Below are positions 26,630 to 36,173 of a stretch of 64,000 bases of DNA, piece after piece. Source of the DNA: GCA-2401735 sp051252095 (GTDB lineage: Bacteria; Pseudomonadota; Gammaproteobacteria; Burkholderiales; Methylophilaceae); the NCBI GenBank assembly GCA_051252095.1, contig JBPOFK010000007.1:1-64000 (forward strand), read 5' to 3'. Within the stretch, counting starts at the first letter, position 1. Every line of letters begins with the position of its first letter. A program made the translations under genes and the position numbers. The notes under the pieces were generated by a model. The model ran no database searches and was not told where the DNA came from. It saw only the letters and a list, made by a program, of their open reading frames with translations.

Positions 26630-29600
26630 TTTGTCATCTCTTGTAAGAGCGTTTTCATTTCTTTTATCTGGAACTGAGTAGACAAATCTCGCATCAGTTT
26701 AATAAAAGCCTTGTAGTCCTCACTTCCACTTTCTATTAAGTCTAATTTTTGGTTAATCTTTTTAACGTGCCCTATATTAACAGATGCTAACAACTCATTT
26801 AAAACCTCTTGCGGTGGCGTTAGCATTTTTAATGAGGCAATATCATTGATATTTTGTTGTTCGATTGTTTCAAGGTAGTCTTCAACGATATTTTTGCTAA
26901 CAATCCATTCTAACGCTAGCTTGTTACCAATCCAATCTAACAAGTCCTCAACATTGACAGGTTTTACGATAAAATCACTGGAGTCTATCCCCGCTGAATT
27001 CTCCAAGTTTTTATCGAAAGCATTGGCAGACACGATACCTATAATTGTGTTGGATTGATGTATTTTTCGAATGATATAAGAAGCCTCCCAGCCATCCATG
27101 ACTGGCATAGCCAAATCCATCAAGATAATATCAGGCAGAAAGAGTTGATAGCGATTTAAACACTCTTGCCCATTGGATGCTTGCGCCATTTCAAAACCAA
27201 GTGGCTCTAAGATATTGACAATTAGCTCTCGATCAACCTCTTCATTATCAACCACAAAAATCCTTCTTCTTTTTCCTTTGTAACCGATGCGAGATGTGAA
27301 TTGGGCAGGCATTTCATCATGTTTATGCTCCGTTTGAGGTAAAAATAAATTGATTTTAAACGTTGTGCCTTTACCCACTTTGCTAGTAAATGTCAGCTCA
27401 CCACCCATCAACTCAGTCAGCAGTTTACTAATCGTCAAACCTAAACCAGTACCACCAACATTAACTTGATTTGCAGCACTTCCTCGTGCAAACGGTTCAA
27501 ATATTGTTTGATATTCAGATTCTGGAATGCCTGGTCCCGTATCTGTAATTTCCAAATGCGCTAGCTCATTCGCATACCTGATTTTAAAAGTAATACCGCC
27601 CATCTTAGTAAACTTAAGCGAATTGCCTAAAATATTAATTAAAATCTGTGTGAGGCGTTTTTGATCTGCTTTGACGAATGCAGGCAACCTCCCATTCGTT
27701 TCAAACTTAAAATACAAACCTTTGTTACGCGCTTGCAATTCAAACATACTAACAATCTGATTAATAAACTCTGGGAATTGAATTAGTTTATTTTCGAAGA
27801 CCAATTTACCGCTTTCAATTCGCGCAATATCTAATGTGCCTTCAATCAATGAAAGTAAATGTTCACCACTACGTCTAATCACGCGAATAGCTTGCTTCCT
27901 ATTGCTTGGTATTGTGCCGTCATTATCAAGCAACTGTGCATAGCCTAAAATACTATTAAGCGGCGTTCTTAACTCATGACTAATGCCCGTGATATATCGA
28001 CTTTTTGCTTGATTAGCATGTTCTGCATGTTGCCTGGCCAATTGCAATTCTGCATCAGTTTGTTTGTGAAGTTCTATCTCCCTCATTAACAAACCTGTTT
28101 GACGGTTTGACTCTTCCTGTGCAACGCGTCTACTTTCCGTAGTTAACACCAACCACCAGGCAATAATGCCGCTAGCAAACACAAGAGCAGCAAAAACTTT
28201 AAAATAGCTTGCTTGCATGTATGGCAATAAGTTACTTGATAAGCTTGATATTGTAGATACTTCATGAAAGTAAATAAGGCCAAGCATTGCGCCAAAGAAA
28301 GTCAGTGCTATCATCATAAGTAACAAATAATGTGCAACGCCCCCTTTAAGATACGGCCAAACCCATTTTGGTAGTACCATGCGAGTCGCATCCAGCCACT
28401 GGCTAGATAACCGTGCTTTCGGCTTACAAGCATCATTACAGCGCGCATCCAAACAACAACAAAGCGAGCAAATAGAGCCTTGATAGGCAGGGCAATGTGC
28501 CATATCTTCAGTTTCATACTCTTTCTCGCACAACACACATTTTTGTACACGCTGATGCGCAGGATAAGTATAAGGTTTACGCGCAATGTAATAGCGCCCT
28601 TTGGTTGCCCATGCAATGATTGGTGAAACCACCAAAGCACTTCCAAGTGCGATAAAAGCAGAGAATGCTTTTGCTTCTGCGCCAAACAAACCAGTAAATG
28701 CAGAAACGGATAAAATTGATGCAATAAACATTGTGCCAACACCCACAGGGTTAATGTCATACAAATAGGCGCGTCTAAATTCAATTCCCTTCGGACTTAG
28801 GCCTAATGGTTTATTAATCACCAAGTCTGCTACAACCGCAGCTATCCACGCAATCGCAATATTGGAGTAAAACCCGAGCACTTCTTCTAACACATGAAAA
28901 ACATCAAGCTCCATGAGGATAATGGCAATCACTGTATTAAAAACAACCCATACGACACGACCTGGATGGCTATGTGTTAACCGTGCAAAAAAATTAGACC
29001 AAGCTAAAGAACCTGCATATGCATTGGTCATATTGATTTTCATTTGCGAGATGACGACAAACAACATCGTGACAAATAAGGCCACTTCCTTGGAACTAAA
29101 CACAAACCCATAACCAACCAGATACATATGTGTAGGATTAACTGCCTCTAAAAATGACATATCGCTCTGTATCACCAAATAGGCCAAGAGTACGCCAGCC
29201 GCCATTTTCAACATCCCCGGGAAAATCCAACCAGGGCCAGCCATCAGCACTCCAAAGTTCCAGCGCCATCGATTCTCTTGTGTTTTTTCGGGCATAAACC
29301 GTAAAAAGTCGACTTGCTCACCAATTTGGGGAATTAAAGCAACACCAACAGCCGTCGCTGCACCAAACAAGAGCAAGTTAAACTCTTCATGCACACCTGA
29401 AATGCCTGAAAAATGCATCATCCTTGATAGCACATCTGGGTCTTGATAAAACACAGCGATGAACGGTAAGCACATTAAAACAATCCAGACTGGCTGCGAG
29501 AACATCTGTATCCGATTAATCAGGGTAACACCATGAATGACGAAGGGGATTACAACCAGAGCACTCACCAAATAACCAATGTAAAGTGGTAAGTTAAAAT

Positions 29601-30048
29601 ATAGCTCTAGCGCATAGGCCATAATTGCCGCTTCAAGTGCGAACAAAATAAAAGTAAAGGAAGCGTAAATAAATGATGAGATGGTAGAGCCGATGTAACC
29701 AAAGCTAGAACCCCGCGTCAGCAAATCCATGTCCAAACCATACTTGGCAGCATAAAAACTAATCGGCAAAGCAGTAAAAAATATAATGACACCAACTGCC
29801 AGGATAGCCCACAGCGCATTGAGCATGCCGTAATTCACGGCGATTGTGCCGCCTATCGCCTCTAGCACCAAAAATGAAATCGCACTTAAGGCTGTATTTG
29901 ATACCCGAAAAATTGACCATTTTCTAAAGGATTTTGGTGTATAGCGCAGCGCATAATCCTCTATCGATTCATTTGCAACCCAAGTATTGTAATCTCTCCG
30001 GATTTTTACAATACGTTGTGTCGCATTTGCACCCTCTGCAGTTGCCAT
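26626..30048 (-). CDS. hybrid histidine kinase with an N-terminal NCS1-type permease sensor
   Basis: The 1140-residue protein is a fusion. Residues about 35-490 are a nucleobase:cation symporter-1 type transporter with about 12 membrane helices (LLTRGSSFGYIGSTISSF is a family-like loop). Then comes a nine-cysteine cluster (about 505-545, starting CVLC and including CSLCCC), two more membrane helices (about 570-640), HisKA with the phospho-His near 690 (ITGISHELRTPLN), HATPase_c (DTGPGIPE, GTGLGLTISK) and a receiver domain (about 928-1045, DIILMDLAMPVMDG). NCS1 proteins carry nucleobases, hydantoins or allantoin, so a nitrogen-compound sensor next to urea and amide genes is likely. The ATG at 30048 is chosen; a TTG at 30069 is the alternative. 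Confidence 0.92.
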   Translation of the reverse strand: MATAEGANATQRIVKIRRDYNTWVANESIEDYALRYTPKSFRKWSIFRVSNTALSAISFLVLEAIGGTIAVNYGMLNALWAILAVGVIIFFTALPISFYAAKYGLDMDLLTRGSSFGYIGSTISSFIYASFTFILFALEAAIMAYALELYFNLPLYIGYLVSALVVIPFVIHGVTLINRIQMFSQPVWIVLMCLPFIAVFYQDPDVLSRMMHFSGISGVHEEFNLLLFGAATAVGVALIPQIGEQVDFLRFMPEKTQENRWRWNFGVLMAGPGWIFPGMLKMAAGVLLAYLVIQSDMSFLEAVNPTHMYLVGYGFVFSSKEVALFVTMLFVVISQMKINMTNAYAGSLAWSNFFARLTHSHPGRVVWVVFNTVIAIILMELDVFHVLEEVLGFYSNIAIAWIAAVVADLVINKPLGLSPKGIEFRRAYLYDINPVGVGTMFIASILSVSAFTGLFGAEAKAFSAFIALGSALVVSPIIAWATKGRYYIARKPYTYPAHQRVQKCVLCEKEYETEDMAHCPAYQGSICSLCCCLDARCNDACKPKARLSSQWLDATRMVLPKWVWPYLKGGVAHYLLLMMIALTFFGAMLGLIYFHEVSTISSLSSNLLPYMQASYFKVFAALVFASGIIAWWLVLTTESRRVAQEESNRQTGLLMREIELHKQTDAELQLARQHAEHANQAKSRYITGISHELRTPLNSILGYAQLLDNDGTIPSNRKQAIRVIRRSGEHLLSLIEGTLDIARIESGKLVFENKLIQFPEFINQIVSMFELQARNKGLYFKFETNGRLPAFVKADQKRLTQILINILGNSLKFTKMGGITFKIRYANELAHLEITDTGPGIPESEYQTIFEPFARGSAANQVNVGGTGLGLTISKLLTELMGGELTFTSKVGKGTTFKINLFLPQTEHKHDEMPAQFTSRIGYKGKRRRIFVVDNEEVDRELIVNILEPLGFEMAQASNGQECLNRYQLFLPDIILMDLAMPVMDGWEASYIIRKIHQSNTIIGIVSANAFDKNLENSAGIDSSDFIVKPVNVEDLLDWIGNKLALEWIVSKNIVEDYLETIEQQNINDIASLKMLTPPQEVLNELLASVNIGHVKKINQKLDLIESGSEDYKAFIKLMRDLSTQFQIKEMKTLLQEMTK

Positions 30049-30185
30049 TATTATATTTTCGGTTGTCAATTCAAGTTTCCATTACATCGGTGAATGTCGA
30101 ATGGCTTATCGCAAGCAACATTTATACCTTGCTTTAGCTTGCAGCTCCCCAACCGTATTTTATTCGCTGTAGATGATTAAAGATG

Positions 30186-30201
30186 TACGCAATTTTACGT
30201 A
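30186..30201 (-). promoter_or_regulatory. inverted-repeat operator A, upstream of the NCS1 kinase gene
   Basis: On the minus strand the site reads TACGTAAAATTGCGTA, with TACG/CGTA arms around an 8-bp AT-rich core. It differs by one base from the identical sites B and C near fmdA and the porin gene. It lies about 140 bp ahead of the kinase start. A second, poorer TACG/TGTA arm pair overlaps it on the right. It suggests autoregulation of the kinase/regulator pair. Confidence 0.65.
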
Positions 30202-30253
30202 TATTATGTAAATACTCAAAAGTTATTATTTCCAATATTTGGTTTATCAACAG

Positions 30254-30293
30254 CAAAAAAATAGCCTAATCATCTTATCGATAATTAGGCTAT
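30254..30293 (-). terminator. terminator of the urease operon
   Basis: The minus strand has ATAGCCTAAT, a 13-nt loop, ATTAGGCTAT and then seven T. It lies 44 bp after the hupE/ureJ stop and marks the end of the long fmdA-to-hupE gene series. Confidence 0.92.
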
Positions 30294-30336
30294 GATCAGT
30301 GCAATCTGTGCACCCCTATCGTTCTATGTGAATTGA

Positions 30337-30903
30337 CTAGCTCACCAACAATAAACCTCCTACGATTAACATTCCTATCGCGAATACGCTATGGATAAAG
30401 CGTGCCGCTATCCCACTTAGTGAGCCTGCAAAGTAACCTAACATATGCAAAACAGCTGTAGCGACTAACATACCTACGAGTGCACCTGCGTAAGGTTGAT
30501 CTATTAATTCAACCCCATGTGCTAAACCATGTGCCAATGCAATCACGCTGACAAAGCCCATTGCAACTTTCGAAGGTATTGATCGATAGGTAATCAGTAA
30601 AACACTCATGATGACAAGTCCAATTGCAATAGTAGCCTCTATACCCGGAACAGTAGTAGCCACAAAGCCGATACTAGCGCCTACTGCCATAAAACCAACA
30701 AATAAACTAGGCAACAACCAACGTGAATTGCCTCCTTGTCGTGAAGCCCACAATCCGACTGCAACCATCATCAGCAAGTGATCCCAACCCACTAAAGGGT
30801 GTATAAAACCAGCATACACACTTGTTAACCCATGTCCTGGATGTGCTAATGCCATTGTAGAAAAAGCCAATAGTGGCATGCTATATATAAATTTTTTAAT
30901 CAT
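30337..30903 (-). CDS. ureJ: HupE/UreJ family membrane protein
   Basis: The 188-residue protein has a signal peptide or first membrane helix, then HPGHGLTSVYAGFIHPLVGWDHLLMM, the His-rich HupE/UreJ signature, and six or so membrane segments. The family is thought to import nickel or cobalt. It is the last gene of the urease cluster, 10 bp after ureG, so nickel supply for urease is the likely job. Either hupE or ureJ would be an acceptable name. Confidence 0.92.
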   Translation of the reverse strand: MIKKFIYSMPLLAFSTMALAHPGHGLTSVYAGFIHPLVGWDHLLMMVAVGLWASRQGGNSRWLLPSLFVGFMAVGASIGFVATTVPGIEATIAIGLVIMSVLLITYRSIPSKVAMGFVSVIALAHGLAHGVELIDQPYAGALVGMLVATAVLHMLGYFAGSLSGIAARFIHSVFAIGMLIVGGLLLVS

Positions 30904-30913
30904 TCTCTTTCCT

Positions 30914-31564
30914 TTAAAGCATTAAACCTTGTTTTTCAATAAACTGTACGATATCTTCAAGACCTTGCTGAGTTTTTAAGTTGGTAAACATGAATGGGCG
31001 TTCACCTCGCATGCGTTTTGCATCTGTGTCCATTATTTCAAGCGATGCCCCAACCATAGGTGCCAAATCGATTTTATTAATAATCAGCAAGTCTGATTTT
31101 GTGATGCCTGGCCCGCCTTTTCGCGGAATTTTTTCACCTGCAGAAACGTCAATAACGTAAATCGTTAAGTCGGAAAGCTCTGGACTAAAAGTGGCAGCCA
31201 AGTTATCACCACCACTTTCAATGAACACAATATCAAGTGGCTCAAACTGCTTACTTAATTGCGCAACCGCTTCTAAATTCATTGACGCATCTTCACGGAT
31301 TGCTGTGTGTGGGCAACCACCAGTTTCTACACCAATAATGCGGTCAGGTGTAAGCGCTTCATTCCTTGTTAAAAACTGTGCATCTTCTTTGGTGTAGATA
31401 TCATTAGTCACTACAGCAATGTTATACACTTCTCTAAGTCGTTTACATAACGCCAGGGTTAATGCTGTCTTACCTGAACCCACTGGTCCACCTATCCCAA
31501 CACGTAGTGGTTCTTTGTGATGGAATAAAGCTGCTGCGGGTTGTTCCGAAATCGCTGTTGTCAT
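30914..31564 (-). CDS. ureG: urease accessory GTPase UreG
   Basis: A 216-residue SIMIBI GTPase needed to load nickel into apo-urease. The P-loop is GIGGPVGSGKTAL near residue 23. The nickel-binding Cys-Pro-His of the family appears in ETGGCPHTAIREDASMN, and NKIDLAP is the base-recognition motif. It follows ureF by 19 bp and precedes hupE/ureJ. Confidence 0.98.
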   Translation of the reverse strand: MTTAISEQPAAALFHHKEPLRVGIGGPVGSGKTALTLALCKRLREVYNIAVVTNDIYTKEDAQFLTRNEALTPDRIIGVETGGCPHTAIREDASMNLEAVAQLSKQFEPLDIVFIESGGDNLAATFSPELSDLTIYVIDVSAGEKIPRKGGPGITKSDLLIINKIDLAPMVGASLEIMDTDAKRMRGERPFMFTNLKTQQGLEDIVQFIEKQGLML

Positions 31565-31583
31565 TTAATTTTCACCTATTATA

Positions 31584-32267
31584 TTAAGATCTAAAAAGCC
31601 GGCTATACTGCATTTCATGCTGGCAGCCAGCTATAGTTAGCAAAGGATTGAAATTACTGATTTCATCATCTTTTGTAAGAATGGATTGCTCCACAATCTT
31701 TGATAAGTCTTGGCCTAATGCATACAAAATCTTTTGTCCAGCTACTTGCCCTAATGGAACCGCTTTCATCGCCGCACTAACTTGATTTTCTAACCAACTC
31801 CATGCATAGCCCTGTAAAACATCACAAACGGATATATGCCAGAGCTGCGCTACACCAGCATAAACGGTAATGAATGCAGGTTGCTCTAGGCGATTGATTT
31901 TGGACATAAAGTCAACGGACAATGTATCTAAATCATTCAATAAACGGCATAGTGAGTATCCCATTTGACGGGTCTCTGCCAATGACTCAGCAGTATCACG
32001 GCCAGCTTGGTAAAACATATCCCACTCTTGCAATGCTTGATGATCATTACGCTCCCATGCACTATATAAACGATGAAGAACTGGCAAATCAAAACCAGCT
32101 TGATAAATCTTTAAAGCGCCGTCAATCCATGCTTGAGCGCTTTCTTGGTCTGTAATATCGCCACACTCTATCCCCCACTCTAATCCTTGAGAATAGCTAT
32201 ATGCGCCAACTGGGAGCATTGGGCTAACAAGTTGCAATAATCGCGTCAATGCAAGCTGATTATCCAT
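31584..32267 (-). CDS. ureF: urease accessory protein UreF
   Basis: A 227-residue helical protein that acts with UreD and UreG in urease activation. The conserved LLQLVSPMLPVGAYSYSQGLEWG is at residues 9-31. I place the start at 32267, with AAAAGG eight bases upstream, which also overlaps the end of ureE by 8 bp; the longer open frame upstream reads through ureE and is not real coding sequence. Confidence 0.96.
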   Translation of the reverse strand: MDNQLALTRLLQLVSPMLPVGAYSYSQGLEWGIECGDITDQESAQAWIDGALKIYQAGFDLPVLHRLYSAWERNDHQALQEWDMFYQAGRDTAESLAETRQMGYSLCRLLNDLDTLSVDFMSKINRLEQPAFITVYAGVAQLWHISVCDVLQGYAWSWLENQVSAAMKAVPLGQVAGQKILYALGQDLSKIVEQSILTKDDEISNFNPLLTIAGCQHEMQYSRLFRS

Positions 32268-32754
32268 TTTGTGGCCTTTTAGGTGGACGTAAGTTAACGA
32301 TTTTATCGTCGTCATAGTGCCCATGTCTGTGCCCACCACCATACGCACCAGCTTCAGGCTCAAAAGGAGCATTAATCTCGGTCACCTGCATACCCAAACC
32401 CAATAACATCTCTTTCAACACATAATCTTGTTCTAATCTGAGAAAACCATCTCCCACTTGCAACGGTACATGCCGATTACCCAAATGATAGGCTGCACGC
32501 ATCAATGCTTGTGGTGTTTTTGCCGTCACATTATAGACTGGCTCTTGTGCAGCAATCACTTGCAGAACGAGTCCATTATCTGATTTTAAGAAATCTCCAC
32601 CTCGCAGTATCTGTCCACGCTCTAGAAATAGTGCGGCATCTTGCCCAGACCTTGTTTTTATGCGCAAACGACTTTTCTGTCTTCGCTCAAAAGGCAACTC
32701 AATGTAATCATCAACCACCTGCTCAGTCTGGATTCGCTGGGTTATATTAATCAT
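32260..32754 (-). CDS. ureE: urease accessory metallochaperone UreE
   Basis: A 164-residue nickel chaperone. The N-terminal peptide-binding region (LPFERRQKSRLRIKTRSGQDAALFL) and the nickel-binding domain (MRAAYHLGNRHVPLQV, where the metal-binding His lies) are clear. The C-terminus has a short His-rich GGGHRHGHYDD tail. It lies between ureC and ureF, 8 bp after ureC. Confidence 0.97.
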   Translation of the reverse strand: MINITQRIQTEQVVDDYIELPFERRQKSRLRIKTRSGQDAALFLERGQILRGGDFLKSDNGLVLQVIAAQEPVYNVTAKTPQALMRAAYHLGNRHVPLQVGDGFLRLEQDYVLKEMLLGLGMQVTEINAPFEPEAGAYGGGHRHGHYDDDKIVNLRPPKRPQNG

Positions 32755-32762
32755 ATGCGGTA

Positions 32763-34466
32763 TTAAAATAAAAAATATCGTTGTGCCATTGGCAAAATGG
32801 ATGCAGGTTCACATACCAGACTCATGCCATCGGCTAACACTTCATACGTTTCTGGATCCACATCAATATTTGGCATCCAACTATTGTGAACCATGTCTTT
32901 TTTCTTTACATCACGCGTTCCTTTTACGGCTATTAGAGGCTTTTGCAATCCTAGCGCCATCACTGTAGGATTATTAAGCGCCGCCTGTGACACAAACGTC
33001 ACTGAAGTTTTTAATGCCCCACCATAAGCGCCAAACATATTGCGGTAATGCACTGGCTGCGGTGTCGGAATTGACGCATTAGGATCACCCATTGCAGCCG
33101 CAGCAATCATGCCTCCTTTTAGAATAGTGGAGGGCTTTACACCAAAAAAGGCAGGCCGCCAAAGAACTAAATCCGCTAATTTTCCTACTTCTATCGAGCC
33201 TACCACATGCGATATACCATGCGTCAATGCTGGGTTAATCGTGTATTTAGCAATATAACGTTTCACTCTAAAGTTATCATTGCGTGCAGAATCTTCTTCT
33301 AATGCTCCGCGCTGTACTTTCATTTTATGGGCCGTTTGCCAAGTCCTGATGATCACTTCACCTACACGCCCCATGGCTTGAGAGTCGGAAGACATCATGG
33401 AAAAAGCACCTAAGTCATGCAGAATATCTTCTGCCGCAATGGTTTCTTGACGGATACGGCTCTCTGCAAAAGCAATATCTTCTGCAATGGCTGGATCTAA
33501 GTGATGGCAAACCATTAACATATCTAAATGCTCATCAATGGTGTTGACCGTAAAGGGGCGCGTCGGATTGGTAGACGATGGCAGCACGTTAGGATGACCA
33601 GCAGCTTTGATAATATCTGGCGCGTGACCACCGCCTGCACCTTCTGTATGGAAAGTGTGAATCGTTCTGTTTTTGAATGCGCCCAATGTTGTTTCCACAA
33701 AACCAGACTCATTAAGTGTATCGGTATGGATAGCAACTTGTACATCCATTTCTTCTGCAACATTCAAACAGTTATCAATGGCAGCAGGGGTTGTTCCCCA
33801 ATCTTCATGTAGCTTCAACCCTATTGCACCAGCCGCAATCTGCTCACGCAAGGGCTCAGGCAAGCTGACATTCCCTTTTCCTAAGAAGCCTAAATTCATC
33901 GGAAAGGCGTCAGCAGACTGTAACATTTTGTGGATATGCCAAGGACCAGGGGTACATGTCGTTGCAAATGTTCCCGTTGCTGGTCCAGTGCCACCACCCA
34001 TCATCGTCGTCACCCCAGACATCAATGCTTCTTCGATTTGTTGAGGGCAAATAAAATGGATATGTGCATCAATCCCGCCTGCGGTAAGAATCATTCCTTC
34101 GCCAGCAATGACTTCTGTACCGCCACCAATTGGAATGTCTACATTAGGTTGTATATCAGGATTGCCAGCTTTACCGATGGCTGATATATATCCACTCTTA
34201 ATACCAACATCCGCTTTAACTATCCCCCAGTGATCAACAATGAGTGCATTAGTAATCACTGTATCAGCTACTTCTGCCGCAACGCGCTGACCTTGTCCCA
34301 TACCGTCACGTATGACCTTACCACCACCAAACTTAACTTCTTCACCATAGGTGGTGAAGTCCTTCTCTACTTCAATCCACAATTCTGTATCTGCTAGCCT
34401 TACGCGATCGCCAACCGTTGGGCCAAACATTTCAGCATAAGCCACTTTATCTATCTTAGACGTCAT
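32763..34466 (-). CDS. ureC: urease subunit alpha
   Basis: The 567-residue catalytic subunit hydrolyses urea to ammonia and carbamate. All active-site residues are where expected: His135/His137 (DAHIHF), Lys218 for carbamylation (GLKLHEDWG), His247, His273, the catalytic flap His in VCHHLDP (321-322) and Asp361 (SSDSQAMG). It overlaps ureB by 11 bp. The enzyme should therefore be active once loaded with nickel. Confidence 0.99.
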   Translation of the reverse strand: MTSKIDKVAYAEMFGPTVGDRVRLADTELWIEVEKDFTTYGEEVKFGGGKVIRDGMGQGQRVAAEVADTVITNALIVDHWGIVKADVGIKSGYISAIGKAGNPDIQPNVDIPIGGGTEVIAGEGMILTAGGIDAHIHFICPQQIEEALMSGVTTMMGGGTGPATGTFATTCTPGPWHIHKMLQSADAFPMNLGFLGKGNVSLPEPLREQIAAGAIGLKLHEDWGTTPAAIDNCLNVAEEMDVQVAIHTDTLNESGFVETTLGAFKNRTIHTFHTEGAGGGHAPDIIKAAGHPNVLPSSTNPTRPFTVNTIDEHLDMLMVCHHLDPAIAEDIAFAESRIRQETIAAEDILHDLGAFSMMSSDSQAMGRVGEVIIRTWQTAHKMKVQRGALEEDSARNDNFRVKRYIAKYTINPALTHGISHVVGSIEVGKLADLVLWRPAFFGVKPSTILKGGMIAAAAMGDPNASIPTPQPVHYRNMFGAYGGALKTSVTFVSQAALNNPTVMALGLQKPLIAVKGTRDVKKKDMVHNSWMPNIDVDPETYEVLADGMSLVCEPASILPMAQRYFLF

Positions 34467-34770
34467 CTAGCGCTCCCATTACTCTTCCAGCAAATCCATA
34501 GACTTTTCTATCGCCAGTTAAAGCAACCAATTCAATAGTCCTTGTTTGCCCAGGCTCAAAACGTATCGCTGTTCCAGAAGCAATATTTAAGCGAAATCCA
34601 TAGGCCTTCTTGCGATCAAAATCTAACGCATCATTCACTTCAAAAAAATGATAATGCGAACCGACCTGTATCGGTCTATCGCCCTTATTAGCGACATCTA
34701 TAGTCACTGTGTCACGCTTATCATTTAGCGTAATTACACCCGCTTCAACTTTCATTTCACCTGGAATCAT
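34456..34770 (-). CDS. ureB: urease subunit beta
   Basis: The 104-residue subunit opens with the characteristic MIPGE and has GDRPIQVGSHYHFFEVNDAL, the conserved core of UreB. It ends by overlapping ureC. A 155-bp space separates it from ureA, larger than usual for a urease operon; I see no gene or terminator there. Confidence 0.98.
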   Translation of the reverse strand: MIPGEMKVEAGVITLNDKRDTVTIDVANKGDRPIQVGSHYHFFEVNDALDFDRKKAYGFRLNIASGTAIRFEPGQTRTIELVALTGDRKVYGFAGRVMGALDDV

Positions 34771-34925
34771 TCATCTATCCTTTATTTTTCTATGATTTAA
34801 GTTAACGAAAAAACTGGATAAAGAGTGAGTCACAGTGGGCACAAAAACCGAGGCCATTCTATGAGTAAGGCTAGGTTGTATGCAATGCACAACACAACAA
34901 TTCCAGATTTTTATCATTAAGTTAC

Positions 34926-35228
34926 TCATGGGATGGGATGGTGCACGGTCACTAACTTCGTCCCATCAGGAAACGTAGCTTCAATTTGAATATCGGGAAT
35001 CATCTCTGCAACGCCCTCCATGACATCTTCTCGTGTTAATAAAGTAGCGCCATAACTCATTAGCGCTGCAACCGTTTGACCATCGCGTGCACCTTCTAGA
35101 ATAGCAGCTGAAATATATGCAACCGCTTCTGGATAATTGAGTTTCAATCCACGACTTTTACGCCGTTCAGCCAATAGACCAGCAGTAAAAATGAGCAATT
35201 TATCTTTTTCTCTTGGGCTTAATTCCAT
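34926..35228 (-). CDS. ureA: urease subunit gamma
   Basis: The 100-residue subunit has the full UreA pattern: MELSPREKDKLLIFTAGLLAERRKSRGLKLNYPEAVA and VAEMIPDIQIEATFPDGTKLVTVHHPI. The ATG follows a GAGATGG site. It is encoded separately from ureB, the usual proteobacterial arrangement, 33 bp after ureD. Confidence 0.98.
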   Translation of the reverse strand: MELSPREKDKLLIFTAGLLAERRKSRGLKLNYPEAVAYISAAILEGARDGQTVAALMSYGATLLTREDVMEGVAEMIPDIQIEATFPDGTKLVTVHHPIP

Positions 35229-35261
35229 TTCACCATCTCTTTAATGTTAGCGCTTCAAATT

Positions 35262-36158
35262 TCACGTATTCCAAATCCTTGGTCTCAGCATTTCTCTATT
35301 TGCATACCATGGTCGTAAACATTGCCATAACATTTCAAAATACGCTTTTGCGCACTGGGTGGACTGCCCTACATAGCGTGCAGCAAATATTTCTGGCAAT
35401 GCGGTTACGCCATATCTAGCATTTTCATCCAACTCATGCTGTGGTTTAATCGCCCTACATGCATCTAGTACATCAACAGGAACGGCTCCAGCAGCAACAA
35501 CAAAGCTGGCAGACACAACGCGTCCATGTGTCCCAACGATTGATTTTAAGGCAAGGTGCGATGGATGAATAGAGGCGCATTCATTCCATATCAGCTTACC
35601 TTCACGAAAGATATGCAAATTTTGTTTTAATTCACCAGCTTGCCAACGTTCCTGCTGTGCTTGGCGTCCTAAACATAACACCTCCCATGCCGCAAACTTT
35701 GCTTTTTTAGCTAGGGTTACCTTGCCACTAAATGAAACTTTTGAGCCGTCAAATAGAATGTTTTCCTGTGGCAGCCATTCCAAATAAGCATTTTCGCCAA
35801 CCTCAAACTGTAGTTGTTGTTTAGCGAACAACCCATTTGCTTTGTACCACTTACCTGCACCTGGTGTTGTAAGCAAGGCATGTGCGCCCTTATTCACATT
35901 AATATTGAGTGTAAGCTCATCACCACCTGCAACACCACCTGGCGGGTGTATTACTACGCCATGACATACAGCGTCACTCTCTGGATATAAGGTCTTTTGT
36001 AATACCAACGGTCCGAAGTGCAAATTCTTTGCTAAGTAACTTCGGCCATTTAAAGACTTAAAATCTAAATTTAAACGTGCTTCCCAGCGCTTAATTAAGG
36101 GTTTATTAAGCGCTGGTCCGCCCGCCGCTGCAATTAATCCCGCTCTATCATCATCCAT
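35262..36158 (-). CDS. ureD: urease accessory protein UreD
   Basis: The 298-residue protein has the UreD/UreH signatures RWEARLNLDFKSLNGRSYL, CHGVVIHPPGGVAGGDEL and LTTPGAGKWYKA. It is the scaffold on which UreF and UreG assemble with apo-urease. The gene begins 15 bp after urtE, so the urease genes appear joined to the transporter operon. Confidence 0.96.
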   Translation of the reverse strand: MDDDRAGLIAAAGGPALNKPLIKRWEARLNLDFKSLNGRSYLAKNLHFGPLVLQKTLYPESDAVCHGVVIHPPGGVAGGDELTLNINVNKGAHALLTTPGAGKWYKANGLFAKQQLQFEVGENAYLEWLPQENILFDGSKVSFSGKVTLAKKAKFAAWEVLCLGRQAQQERWQAGELKQNLHIFREGKLIWNECASIHPSHLALKSIVGTHGRVVSASFVVAAGAVPVDVLDACRAIKPQHELDENARYGVTALPEIFAARYVGQSTQCAKAYFEMLWQCLRPWYANREMLRPRIWNT

Positions 36159-36173
36159 GGCAATATAATGCCA

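Noticed and set aside
28314..28784. Long open frame on the minus strand inside the kinase gene
   Set aside because: It lies in another frame of the clear NCS1-kinase gene and has no family features of its own.
30110..30150. Sigma-54-like GG-N10-GC ahead of the kinase gene
   Set aside because: TTGG is followed by GG rather than CA and the -12 part is AAGC; the match is too poor to call.
32268..32372. Upstream extension of ureF
   Set aside because: It runs through ureE coding sequence; the ATG at 32267 has a good ribosome site and the conserved UreF opening.
33524..34184. Several open frames opposite to or within ureC
   Set aside because: ureC is complete with all active-site residues; the others are shadow frames.
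34771..34925. Possible gene in the wide ureB-ureA gap
   Set aside because: No frame with a start, ribosome site and protein-like content was found in the 155 bp.
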